A stretch of 64,000 bases of DNA from Paraburkholderia lacunae (GTDB taxonomy: Bacteria > Pseudomonadota > Gammaproteobacteria > Burkholderiales > Burkholderiaceae): assembly GCF_003353175.1 (NCBI RefSeq), contig NZ_QHKS01000021.1:1-64000 (forward strand). The letters run 5' to 3'. Below the pieces are notes generated by a model, which was not told where the DNA came from, did not search any database, and saw only the letters and a list, made by a program, of their open reading frames with translations. The translations under genes and the position numbers were made by a program. Positions 16,303 through 24,428 of the stretch are shown here, one piece after another (the stretch's first letter is position 1; every line of letters begins with the position of its first letter).

Positions 16303-17093
16303 CAAAGCTCTCGTTCGGACGGATTGTCCTCGGCGCGGCGGTCGTGCTGATCCTCCTGTTCCTCATGGTGCCGGTGCTGATCGTCGTGCCGCTGTCGTTC
16401 TCCGACACGCGCTTCATGACCTTCCCCCCGCCCGCCTATTCGCTGCGCTGGTATCACTCGTTCTTCGACAACCCCGCGTGGATCGACGCCGCGCGCACCA
16501 CGCTGACCGCCTCGATCTGCGCCACGCTGCTCGCGACGCCGCTCGGTGTATGCGCCGCCTATGCGATCCAGAACGGCACGCATTGGATCATGCGCTATCT
16601 GCGCACGCTGCTGATGCTGCCGTTGATGGTGCCGATCATCATCGTCGCGGTGGGCGTGTTTTTCGTCTACTCGCAGGCGGGCTATGTGAATACGCTCGGC
16701 GGTCTGATTCTCGCGGACACGATGCTCGGGCTGCCGTATGTGCTGATCTCGGTCGGCGCCGATCTTCGCACCTTCGACCGCACCCAGGAGATGGTCGCCC
16801 GCAGCCTCGGCATGAATCGCTTTCGCAGCTTCATGACAGTGACGCTGCCACAGATCAAGGCGAGCGTGATCTCCGGCGCAGTGTTCGTGTTCATTCAGGC
16901 GCTCGACGAAACGGTGGTCGCACTCTTCGTGTCGGGCGGCACGAACCAGACGCTGACGCGCCGCATGTTCGTCACGCTGCGTGACGAGATCGATCCGACC
17001 ATCGCCGCGATCAGTACGATGCTTACCGCGCTGACGCTGTGCCTCGTGATGATCGTCGTGGTGAGCCGGCGCTCCGGCGCGGCGCGAGCCTGA
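16299..17093 (+). CDS. ABC transporter permease, PotC type
   Basis: Second inner-membrane permease of the importer, 264 residues with about six membrane segments. The cytoplasmic coupling loop is around 'ARSLGMNRFRSFMTVTLPQIK', the usual EAA motif place. Start overlaps the previous stop (16299-16302). PotB- and PotC-type permeases always act as a pair with one ATPase and one periplasmic binding protein, which are all present in this module. Confidence 0.85.
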   Translation: MTKLSFGRIVLGAAVVLILLFLMVPVLIVVPLSFSDTRFMTFPPPAYSLRWYHSFFDNPAWIDAARTTLTASICATLLATPLGVCAAYAIQNGTHWIMRYLRTLLMLPLMVPIIIVAVGVFFVYSQAGYVNTLGGLILADTMLGLPYVLISVGADLRTFDRTQEMVARSLGMNRFRSFMTVTLPQIKASVISGAVFVFIQALDETVVALFVSGGTNQTLTRRMFVTLRDEIDPTIAAISTMLTALTLCLVMIVVVSRRSGAARA

Positions 17094-17115
17094 ACTCCTC
17101 CTACACACCTCTCAC

Positions 17116-18543
17116 ATGATCAATGCACTGAAGTTCTATATCGACGGCGCGTGGGTCGAGCCGTCGGGCACCGCACGCCTGCCCGTCATCGATCCCTGCA
17201 CCGAAGAAGCGTTCGCCGAAGTGGCGATGGGCACACCCGCCGATATCGATCGCGCGGTCGCTGCGGCAAAACGCGCATTCACGTCGTTCTCGCAGACCAC
17301 GCCCGCCGAGCGTCTCGCGCTGATCCGCCGCATTCTCGACGTTTTTCTCGAACGTCACGACGAGATGGGTGACACGATCTCGCGCGAACTGGGCGCCCCG
17401 CGCGCGATGGCGCATGCATGGCAGGCAGGGATTGGGCGACGGCATCTCGACGAGCTGATCCGTACCTGCGAAACGTTCGAATGGCAGCGCAAAAAAGGCA
17501 CCACGCTCGTCAATCACGAGCCGGTGGGCGTCGTCGCGCTCATCACGCCATGGAACTGGCCGATCAATCAGATCGTCTGCAAGGCCGCGCCCGCCATCAT
17601 GGCCGGTTGCACGATGGTGCTCAAACCCAGCGAAGTAACGCCGCTCAACGCGTTGCTGTTTGCTGAAATTCTGGACGCCGCTGGCGTGCCGCCGGGTGTC
17701 TTCAATCTCGTGAACGGCGATGGGCCCACCGTCGGCGCGGCGCTTGCGGCACATCCCGATGTCGACATGGTGTCGTTCACCGGTTCGACACGCGCGGGCA
17801 TTGAGATCGCGAAGCTCGCGGCGCCAACCGTCAAGCGCGTGCATCAGGAACTGGGCGGCAAGTCGGCCAACATCCTGCTGGACGACGTCGACCTGGAAGC
17901 CGCCGTGACGGCGGGCGTCAACTCGTGCTTCAACAACAGCGGCCAGTCGTGCAATGCACCGACGCGCATGCTGGTGCCTGAGGCGCGCCATGACGAGGCG
18001 GTGGCGATCGCCCGGCGGGCGGCAGAAGCACATCGCGTCGGCCCTGCCAACCATGAACGCACGACCATGGGGCCGGTGGTCAGCAGCGTGCAGTTCGAGC
18101 GCGTGGAGCGGCTGATCGCGATCGGCATCGATGAGGGCGCGCAGGTCGTGGCAGGTGGCGCCGGTCGTCCGCACGGTCTCGAACGCGGCTATTACGTGCA
18201 ACCTACTGTGTTTGCGAACGTGCGTCCTTCGATGACGATTGCGCGCGAGGAGATTTTCGGACCAGTGCTCGTGATCATGCCGTATCGCGACGAAGAAGAC
18301 GCAATCGTGATCGCGAACGACAGCCCCTTCGGTCTCGCGGCCTACGTCCAATCCGCCGATCTCGACCGCGCGCGGCGTGTGGCGTTCAGATTGCGCGCAG
18401 GCAGCGTATACCTGAACTATCCCGCGTGGGACGCGGGCTCGCCCTTCGGCGGCTACAAGCAGTCTGGAAACGGACGCGAATACGCCGAGTGGGGCCTTGA
18501 GGCGTTTCTCGAGGTGAAGGGCATCGTGGGGTACGGGGACTGA
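17116..18543 (+). CDS. Aldehyde dehydrogenase (amine catabolism)
   Basis: NAD(P)-dependent aldehyde dehydrogenase of 475 residues. The nucleotide-binding part has TPWNWPINQIVCKAAPAI and FTGSTRAGIEIA; the catalytic base is Glu245 in QELGGKSANILL and the nucleophile Cys279 in NNSGQSCNAPTR; the C-terminal EIFGPVLVIMPY segment is typical. Its position at the end of the importer/oxidase operon suggests that it oxidises the aldehyde formed by the FAD oxidase at 14060 or by the GMC enzyme at 18630. The precise substrate cannot be told from motifs. Confidence 0.85.
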   Translation: MINALKFYIDGAWVEPSGTARLPVIDPCTEEAFAEVAMGTPADIDRAVAAAKRAFTSFSQTTPAERLALIRRILDVFLERHDEMGDTISRELGAPRAMAHAWQAGIGRRHLDELIRTCETFEWQRKKGTTLVNHEPVGVVALITPWNWPINQIVCKAAPAIMAGCTMVLKPSEVTPLNALLFAEILDAAGVPPGVFNLVNGDGPTVGAALAAHPDVDMVSFTGSTRAGIEIAKLAAPTVKRVHQELGGKSANILLDDVDLEAAVTAGVNSCFNNSGQSCNAPTRMLVPEARHDEAVAIARRAAEAHRVGPANHERTTMGPVVSSVQFERVERLIAIGIDEGAQVVAGGAGRPHGLERGYYVQPTVFANVRPSMTIAREEIFGPVLVIMPYRDEEDAIVIANDSPFGLAAYVQSADLDRARRVAFRLRAGSVYLNYPAWDAGSPFGGYKQSGNGREYAEWGLEAFLEVKGIVGYGD

Positions 18544-18629
18544 GACGACTCAGGGCAACTGAGCTCAGGACGACTGGGTGCCCCGCCGCTTGCCGGGCCA
18601 GTGTGACTATTTTGGCCCGGATTCGGCGT

Positions 18630-20318
18630 TCAGACTCGGCCACGCAGCATGTCCGCGATGCGCTCCGCAATCATGATGGTGGGCACATTCGTGTTGGCGC
18701 ACGGTATCGATGGCATCAGCGACGCATCGCATACGTAGAGTCCGCTGACACCGTACACTGCGCCACGCGCATCGCAGACGGCGAGCGGATCGTCCGCGGC
18801 GCCCATCCGGCAGGTTCCCGACGGATGCCAGGTGCCGCCCACCGAGCGCGTGACGAATTGCGTCAGTGCACGATCGTCGGCGAGCAAATCGTTCAGCGTG
18901 ACGCCTTGAGTGACCACGCGCCGCACGAGCCATGCGCGAAACGGACCCGCGATGTCCAGCAGCGCGCTCAGCACGCCGCGTTGCAAAGCATTCCACCCGC
19001 CTGGCACAGCTACACTTGCGACACGCGGCGAATAACTCGAAGGCAGGAGTGTCGCGCGATGCTTCGCCATCATCGGATCGGCCAACGTCTCAGCGCCGAA
19101 GCGCAGCGCACGCTTCAGGCGTTCGAGATCGCGAGCATCGGACAGCATGTTGAAATCGACTGCGGGCTCGCTATGCGGACTCGCCGACGTCAGCGTCACG
19201 CGGCCGCGCGAGTACGACTTGTTCACCCAGAAGAAGATCGTGCCGAGCCGGTAGCCGACCGAATGCCAGCCCGAGCGCGACAGGATCGCACCGTGCATGT
19301 CGCCGGCTACCGTGCCGGGCACGCCAGACGAAAAGCGTACGATGGCCTGCTCGTGATGCTCGTCGGGAAACGGCGTGCGGGCGGCCCGCGGCAAAACCGC
19401 GGAGACAGCGATCGACGGATGCTCCATCAGATTGCCGCCGACGCCAGCACGATCCGCCCGTAACTCGATACCAAGCGCGGCGAGTGCGGCAGCAGGTCCA
19501 ATCCCACTTCGCATCAGCAGAGCGGGACTGTGGATTGCGCCTGCGCAGACGATCACATGCGCGGCTCGCAGTTCTTCGCCCGCACCCTCACGGCCGTTGC
19601 TATTGACGACGCGCGCGCCGACTGCGCGCATGCCGTCGAACAGCACGCGCTCGACGTGCGTGCTGGTGCGGATCGTGAGATTCGGGCGGGCGCGCACGGT
19701 GTCGTCGAGGTAGCACACTGACGTCGGGATACGCTCCCCCGCCTCGCTCACGGCGATCGATCCGATGAACGTGCCATCCTCCCACTCGCCGTTCTGATCC
19801 TCGCGCCGCACGTGGCCACGCGCGGCGAGCGTGCCGAGCACCGCGCGCACGAAGGGCGAGATGTGCGTCCACTTCGCGCGCTGGATGCGGACCGGACCGC
19901 TCTTTCCATGCAGGTCGCCGTCGAAGTCGCAATCGGATTCGAGTTTGCGGAAGTACGGCAGGCAGGCGTTCCAGTTCCAACCGTTTGCGCCGAGCGCGTG
20001 CCATTCGTCGTAATCGGCGGGTGCGCCGCGATTCGCCATGAGCGCGTTGATCGCCGAACCGCCGCCGAGCAGGCGCGCCTGTTCATAGCGGCGTGTCGTC
20101 GCCGATGCACTCATGCGCGCCTGCAGGCGCTGCCAGATGTTCGCCGTGTCGAGATAGGCGCGGCCGGGATACCGGCTGCGTACCGCGGGCGGCATGTCTG
20201 TCTGTGAGATATTGCGTCCGGCCTCGACGAGGCAGACGGTCTTGCCGGTGTCTTCGGATAGACGCGCGGCGAGCACGCAGCCGGCCGAACCGCCGCCGAG
20301 AATCAGATAGTCGATCAC
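18630..20318 (-). CDS. GMC oxidoreductase (choline dehydrogenase-like)
   Basis: FAD-linked alcohol oxidoreductase of 562 residues. The N-terminal FAD motif is LILGGGSAGCVLAARLSED followed by VCLVEAG; LLGGGSAINALMANRG is GMC signature 1, and GAIHSPALLMRSGIGP is signature 2. The C-terminal part has the catalytic His region GGTWHPSGTCRMG and the usual NTNVPTIMIAERIAD end. The start is a GTG at 20318; no better ATG gives a complete FAD motif. It follows the binding-protein gene on the same strand (94-bp gap) and converges with the ALDH gene, so an amino-alcohol or similar compound that gives an aldehyde is a plausible substrate. Confidence 0.85.
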   Translation of the reverse strand: MIDYLILGGGSAGCVLAARLSEDTGKTVCLVEAGRNISQTDMPPAVRSRYPGRAYLDTANIWQRLQARMSASATTRRYEQARLLGGGSAINALMANRGAPADYDEWHALGANGWNWNACLPYFRKLESDCDFDGDLHGKSGPVRIQRAKWTHISPFVRAVLGTLAARGHVRREDQNGEWEDGTFIGSIAVSEAGERIPTSVCYLDDTVRARPNLTIRTSTHVERVLFDGMRAVGARVVNSNGREGAGEELRAAHVIVCAGAIHSPALLMRSGIGPAAALAALGIELRADRAGVGGNLMEHPSIAVSAVLPRAARTPFPDEHHEQAIVRFSSGVPGTVAGDMHGAILSRSGWHSVGYRLGTIFFWVNKSYSRGRVTLTSASPHSEPAVDFNMLSDARDLERLKRALRFGAETLADPMMAKHRATLLPSSYSPRVASVAVPGGWNALQRGVLSALLDIAGPFRAWLVRRVVTQGVTLNDLLADDRALTQFVTRSVGGTWHPSGTCRMGAADDPLAVCDARGAVYGVSGLYVCDASLMPSIPCANTNVPTIMIAERIADMLRGRV

Positions 20319-20412
20319 ATTCGATGATTACGCAGGCGTTGAAACGTGCGGAACTGGTCTGCAAAACGTGCACGCGAGCCCGTGAGCTCGCGCGTCGGGA
20401 CCGGCCTGAGCT

Positions 20413-21471
20413 TTACTGCATAAACTTCAGCCAGCGTGCCTTCGCCTGAACGCCGGCGTCCGAGGCCCACCACTCCTCCGACATGAGCGCCTGTTTCGCC
20501 GCGTTGTCCGGCGAGCTTGGCAACTCGCTCGCACGTTTCGCGTCGATCTTGCCGGTCTTGAAGGCAGCCGGATTGCCCGGGCCGTAGTCGATGTAGAGCG
20601 GCAGGTTCGCCTGCAATTCGGGCGAGACAGCAGCATTGACGAATTTGATCGCGTCGGCCAGGTTCGGCGCGTTCTTCAGCACGCACAACTGGGTGTTCTG
20701 GAGAATGCCGTCGTTGAACGTGAAGTCGATATCGGAGTTGTCTTTGCGCACGGCGCTCGCGCGACCGTTCCAGATCATCGTCATGTCGACTTCGCCATCG
20801 TGCAGCAATTGTGCCGACTGCCCGCCCGACGTCCACCAGACGCTCACGTCCGGCTTGATCTGCTGAAGCTTCCTGAACGCGCGATCGACATCGAGCGGAT
20901 AAAGCTTGTCGCGCGGCACGCCGTCTGCCAGAAGCGCGGCTTCGAGTACCGTCTGCGGATCGTTGCGCAGCGCGCGCGTGCCGGGGAATCCCTTCACATT
21001 CCAGAAATCTGCCCAGCTCTGCGGCACTTTCCTCAACGTCTTCTTGTTGTAGCCGATGACCGTCGAATAGAACTCATAGGCGACTGAATACGGCGTGCGG
21101 TATTTCTCGGGCATCGCGGCCGCATTCGGGATCTTCGAGAAATCCAGCTTCTCCAGCAGGCCTTCGTGGCCGCCGCGCAGACAGTTGGACGTCGGCGTAT
21201 CGACCACGTCCCAGATCGGCTTGCCGGTGGCGGCCTGGGCCTTGATCTGCGGCCACGCGTCCGGGATGCTGTCCTGGTTCACGGTAATGTTCAGCAGTTT
21301 CGCAGCAGGATCGAGGATCGCCTTGGTCTGCGCTTCCTGATACGTGCCGCCTTGAGAAACAAAGGTAATCTTCCCCGCAGCAAAAACAGGCGTGAGACAC
21401 GCAGGCACCAGACCCGCGACACCAAGAATCAGAACAGCGGCAAGCGGGCGCAACGTTGGCTTCTTGATCAC
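20413..21471 (-). CDS. ABC substrate-binding protein, PotD/spermidine type
   Basis: Periplasmic binding protein of 352 residues with a signal peptide (hydrophobic stretch to about residue 30, cleavage near VFAAG). The mature protein starts ITFVSQGGTYQEAQ, and later has WDVVDTPT and YSVAYEFYSTVIGYN, as in PotD/PotF-like type 2 binding proteins. It has no permease beside it; the matching ATPase and permeases lie 4-9 kb away on the other strand, with the convergent ALDH and GMC genes between. A LysR-type operator at 21581-21599 that matches the one at the ATPase promoter argues that both units respond to the same regulator. Confidence 0.85.
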   Translation of the reverse strand: MIKKPTLRPLAAVLILGVAGLVPACLTPVFAAGKITFVSQGGTYQEAQTKAILDPAAKLLNITVNQDSIPDAWPQIKAQAATGKPIWDVVDTPTSNCLRGGHEGLLEKLDFSKIPNAAAMPEKYRTPYSVAYEFYSTVIGYNKKTLRKVPQSWADFWNVKGFPGTRALRNDPQTVLEAALLADGVPRDKLYPLDVDRAFRKLQQIKPDVSVWWTSGGQSAQLLHDGEVDMTMIWNGRASAVRKDNSDIDFTFNDGILQNTQLCVLKNAPNLADAIKFVNAAVSPELQANLPLYIDYGPGNPAAFKTGKIDAKRASELPSSPDNAAKQALMSEEWWASDAGVQAKARWLKFMQ

Positions 21472-22004
21472 GACTTTGTCCTCGACAAGGGTTAAGCAAA
21501 AGAGATCGTGGATGTAATACGCATTGAGCCAAATATAGTGAGTCTATTTAACGGCGACAACGCCGCAATTGTTGTGGTGCCCATGACATAAAGTTATGGC
21601 AAACTCGTCACGTCGTGCAAGGGCAGGCCTCGCCGGTGGCATAACAGAATCAAAAGGGGCCCGCCCGAAAATCAAATGGACCGATACGCACCTGGGGTCA
21701 CAAGTGCTTCGGATATCCACCTATTATTCCTGGCAGGCCCACTGCGCGCGGCCACTTCACCCCCCATCCCGGCCGAGCGACGCAGCATGAAAGGCCTACT
21801 CTTCCGGCAGCGGCCGCTGATCGCGTGGGACTCAACCGCAGTGGCCTGTGCGGAACGGGGATCGGAGGGACGAATTTCTTGCGCACGGAATCTGTCCTCC
21901 TTCGCACACTCATTCCTGCAGTTAGCAACTACAGTTCAATTGCAAGGGACCATCCTGCACAGTGGACCCTGTTCGCCTGATTGCAGTCCCAAGGTGTGGT
22001 TGAC
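21472..22004. other. Intergenic control region, no gene
   Basis: 533 bases between the divergent binding-protein and endopeptidase genes. It holds the LysR-type operator at 21581-21599. AAGGTG at 21991-21996 is the ribosome site of the next gene. Short open frames here lack support. Confidence 0.5.
21581..21599. promoter_or_regulatory. LysR-type operator before the binding-protein gene
   Basis: CCAT and ATGG arms separated by 11 bases (GACATAAAGTT). Eight of the 11 central bases equal those of the site at 12086-12096, and both have the CAT...ATG flanks. It lies about 110-128 bases upstream of the binding-protein start. Confidence 0.55.
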
Positions 22005-22997
22005 ATGAAGAAACTCGTCGGCGTGCTGCTTCTCGCCGCAGCACCGCTCGTGACGTCCGCCGGGACGCCGCTCCTCTATTCCCGCAGCGCGATCGTGTAC
22101 GACGTCGGGCGTAGCGAAGTCCTGCTGGAAAAGAATCCTGACGAAGCTGAACCCGTCGCATCGCTCACCAAGCTGATGACGGCAATGGTCGTGCTGGACG
22201 AAGCGCAGGCCCTAGGGGAAACACTGACCATCGACGATGCCGATATCGATCGCCTTAAACATTCGGGCTCACGTATCCCGGTCGGTGCTGCGCTCGCACG
22301 CGAGGAGATGCTGCGCCTTGCGCTGATGTCGTCCGAGAACCGCGCGGCCTCCGCGCTCTCGCGCGCCTTTCCGGGCGGTCAGCCTGCCTTCATCCGCAAG
22401 ATGAACGACAAGGCACGCGCGCTGCAGATGGCCGCCACGCACTTCGACGATCCGACGGGGCTGTCACCAGACAATCTTTCTACCGCGCGTGACGTCGTGA
22501 AAATGGCGGAAGCCGCGTCGCACTATCCGTTGATCGGCGCCTTCACGACACTCCCGCATTACGAGGAGGCGGTCGGCAGCAGAACGAGGTTCTACCGGAA
22601 CACCGACCCGGTAGTCGATTGGCCGGACTGGGACGTCCAGCTCGCCAAGACCGGTTATACCGACGAGGCAGGACGCTGCGTCGTGGTCGACGCCACCATG
22701 CCGAATGGTCAGGTGATTATTGCGCTCCTCGGCGCGCGATCGTCGAGGGCGCGTTCGGCGGATCTGGTCGCGATTCGCCGCTGGCTGGACGGCGACGAAA
22801 CGCCCGTTGTCATGCCACGCCGGTACTACGCGGGCACGCACCATCACCATCATCAAATGGTCGCCCAGGCGCATCGCGTCAAGGCGACGCTCGCCGCGTA
22901 TCGGACAGGATCCGTTTCAGGTGCGCGTCGGCCGAATGTCAGGCTCGATACTGGCACGCGGCACCGCCGTGCGTCGCCAGGCGCCTGGGTCCAGTAG
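22005..22997 (+). CDS. pbpG: D-alanyl-D-alanine endopeptidase / PBP7-like
   Basis: Periplasmic peptidoglycan DD-peptidase of the S11 family, 330 residues. A signal peptide covers residues 1 to about 19. All three active-site motifs are present: S53-L-T-K56, S110-E-N112 and K215-T-G. The order and spacing fit PBP7/PbpG, which cuts DD-crosslinks. AAGGTG 8 bases before the ATG at 22005 supports the start over the longer frame from 21981. The C-terminal 60 residues are Arg/Ala-rich, contain a run of five His (about residue 283) and do not resemble the usual PbpG tail; they may be a lineage-specific extension. It is not in an operon with its neighbours. Confidence 0.8.
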   Translation: MKKLVGVLLLAAAPLVTSAGTPLLYSRSAIVYDVGRSEVLLEKNPDEAEPVASLTKLMTAMVVLDEAQALGETLTIDDADIDRLKHSGSRIPVGAALAREEMLRLALMSSENRAASALSRAFPGGQPAFIRKMNDKARALQMAATHFDDPTGLSPDNLSTARDVVKMAEAASHYPLIGAFTTLPHYEEAVGSRTRFYRNTDPVVDWPDWDVQLAKTGYTDEAGRCVVVDATMPNGQVIIALLGARSSRARSADLVAIRRWLDGDETPVVMPRRYYAGTHHHHHQMVAQAHRVKATLAAYRTGSVSGARRPNVRLDTGTRHRRASPGAWVQ

Positions 22998-23214
22998 GTG
23001 TCGCGCGCTGCGTGAAGCTCACTGGCGTCAGCGCGAAACGGCAGGGCCGCGGGCTGCTGCGCGAGCGTCCGCCAGCATGACGCCATCCACGCCCGTCCGG
23101 GCCCGTCGCCCCAGCTGCGTTAATCGAACTGCCGAACGGTCATCGCTCTGCTCGCGCGAGGTGCCAGCCCGCATGTCCGATGACACGCGATCATCGGGGT
23201 GTACTATCTTATTC

Positions 23215-23229
23215 GCAGGGTCACCCTGC
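23215..23229. promoter_or_regulatory. Perfect 15-bp palindrome before the sensor pair
   Basis: GCAGGGT, one base, ACCCTGC. It lies 66-80 bases before the binding-protein start and just after a TACTATCTTATT stretch that could hold a -10 box. A candidate operator of the sensor operon. Confidence 0.4.
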
Positions 23230-23294
23230 GCGCGGCATTTGGGCACGTCGTCAATGGCGGTCAATCAACCGCGATGGGGCCCTTGGGGAACAGC

Positions 23295-24428
23295 ATGAGG
23301 GGCTTGCTGGTGGCATTGGAATGCGCGTGTACGCTGTTGGTTGCCGCGGCGCAGGGTATGCCGATTGCCCCAGCGCCCGGGACCACGGTCGCCGCGAAGG
23401 ACTACCTGGCCGGAGCGAAGCGCGTCGTCGATGCCGCGGCGCAACCCGCTGCACCCTGGAACGGGCCGCGCAACGGGCCGCGCGCCCAACTTGGGAAACG
23501 CGTCGCCATCGTCGCCGAGGATTTGCGCAACGGCGGCATCGTCGGCGTGGTCGAAGGTGTGCTGGAGGCGGCCAAAGTCATCGGCTGGAGCGTAAAGATA
23601 TTCGACTCCGGCGGCACGCCGGACCTGCGGCTGAAGACGCTGGCGAATGCGCTGGCAAGTCGTCCGGATGGTCTGATCATCGTCGGCGGCGACGCACGCG
23701 CCCTGCTGCCCGGGCTGCGGCCGTTTGCCGAGCGGAGCATTCCGATCGTCGGCTGGCATGTCGCGGCCCAGGCCGGACCGGTGCCGGGCACGCCCGTGGC
23801 GATGAACGTGGCGACGGATCCGCTCGAGGTCGCGCGCGTGACCGCGCTGGCGGCCATCGTGCAGTCCGGCGGGCATGCGGAAGTCGTCATCTTCACCGAC
23901 TCCAATTTCCGAATTGCGCAAGGCAAGGCGGATGAAATGGCTGCAGTTGTGCGCGCGTGCAGCGGCTGCACCTTGCTCGAAGTGCGCGACGTGGCGATCT
24001 CGCACAGCCAGGACCTGATGCCGCGCACGACGCGCGCCTTGCTCGCGCGGTATGGCAATCGTTGGACGTATGCGCTGGCCGTCAACGATATCTACTTCGA
24101 CTACGCCGCCCCGGTGCTGACCCAGGCCGGAATGCCGAACGCCGCCATGGCCATGCTGTCCGCTGGGGACGGCAGCGAGTCCGCCTTTCTGCGTATCCGC
24201 ACGGGCAGCTTCCAGACGGGCACCGTGGCCGAACCCCTGAATCTGCACGGCTGGCAGGTGGTCGACGAGATGAACCGGCTCTTCGCCGGGGGAGGCGTCA
24301 CGGGTTACGTGTTTCCGGTGCATCTCGTGACGGCGGGCAACATCGCTGCGGACGGCGGCGATCGTCTGCTCTACGATCCGGCCAACGGCTATCGCGACGT
24401 CTATCGCCGCATCTGGCAACGCCCGTGA
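23295..24428 (+). CDS. Periplasmic sugar-type binding protein, sensor partner
   Basis: 377-residue exported protein of the type 1 periplasmic binding fold (ribose/xylose/autoinducer-2 group). The signal peptide is short (hydrophobic GLLVALECACTLLVAAAQG); then two alpha/beta lobes, recognisable by KRVAIVAEDLRNGGIVGVVE, LANALASRPDGLIIVGGD and ALAVNDIYFDYAAPVL. I chose the ATG at 23295, which has TTGGGGAA ahead and a signal peptide directly after it, over the GTG at 23199. No ABC permease or ATPase is nearby; instead its stop overlaps the start of a hybrid histidine kinase (GTGA at 24425-24428). This layout suggests a ligand-sensing partner like TorT-TorS or LuxP-LuxQ rather than a transport protein. 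The ligand is unknown. Confidence 0.75.
   Translation: MRGLLVALECACTLLVAAAQGMPIAPAPGTTVAAKDYLAGAKRVVDAAAQPAAPWNGPRNGPRAQLGKRVAIVAEDLRNGGIVGVVEGVLEAAKVIGWSVKIFDSGGTPDLRLKTLANALASRPDGLIIVGGDARALLPGLRPFAERSIPIVGWHVAAQAGPVPGTPVAMNVATDPLEVARVTALAAIVQSGGHAEVVIFTDSNFRIAQGKADEMAAVVRACSGCTLLEVRDVAISHSQDLMPRTTRALLARYGNRWTYALAVNDIYFDYAAPVLTQAGMPNAAMAMLSAGDGSESAFLRIRTGSFQTGTVAEPLNLHGWQVVDEMNRLFAGGGVTGYVFPVHLVTAGNIAADGGDRLLYDPANGYRDVYRRIWQRP

Noticed and set aside
23957..24424. N-terminal extension of the histidine kinase frame
   Set aside because: It overlaps the binding-protein gene in another frame and is Arg/Ser-rich; the GTG at 24425 starts a proper membrane segment.
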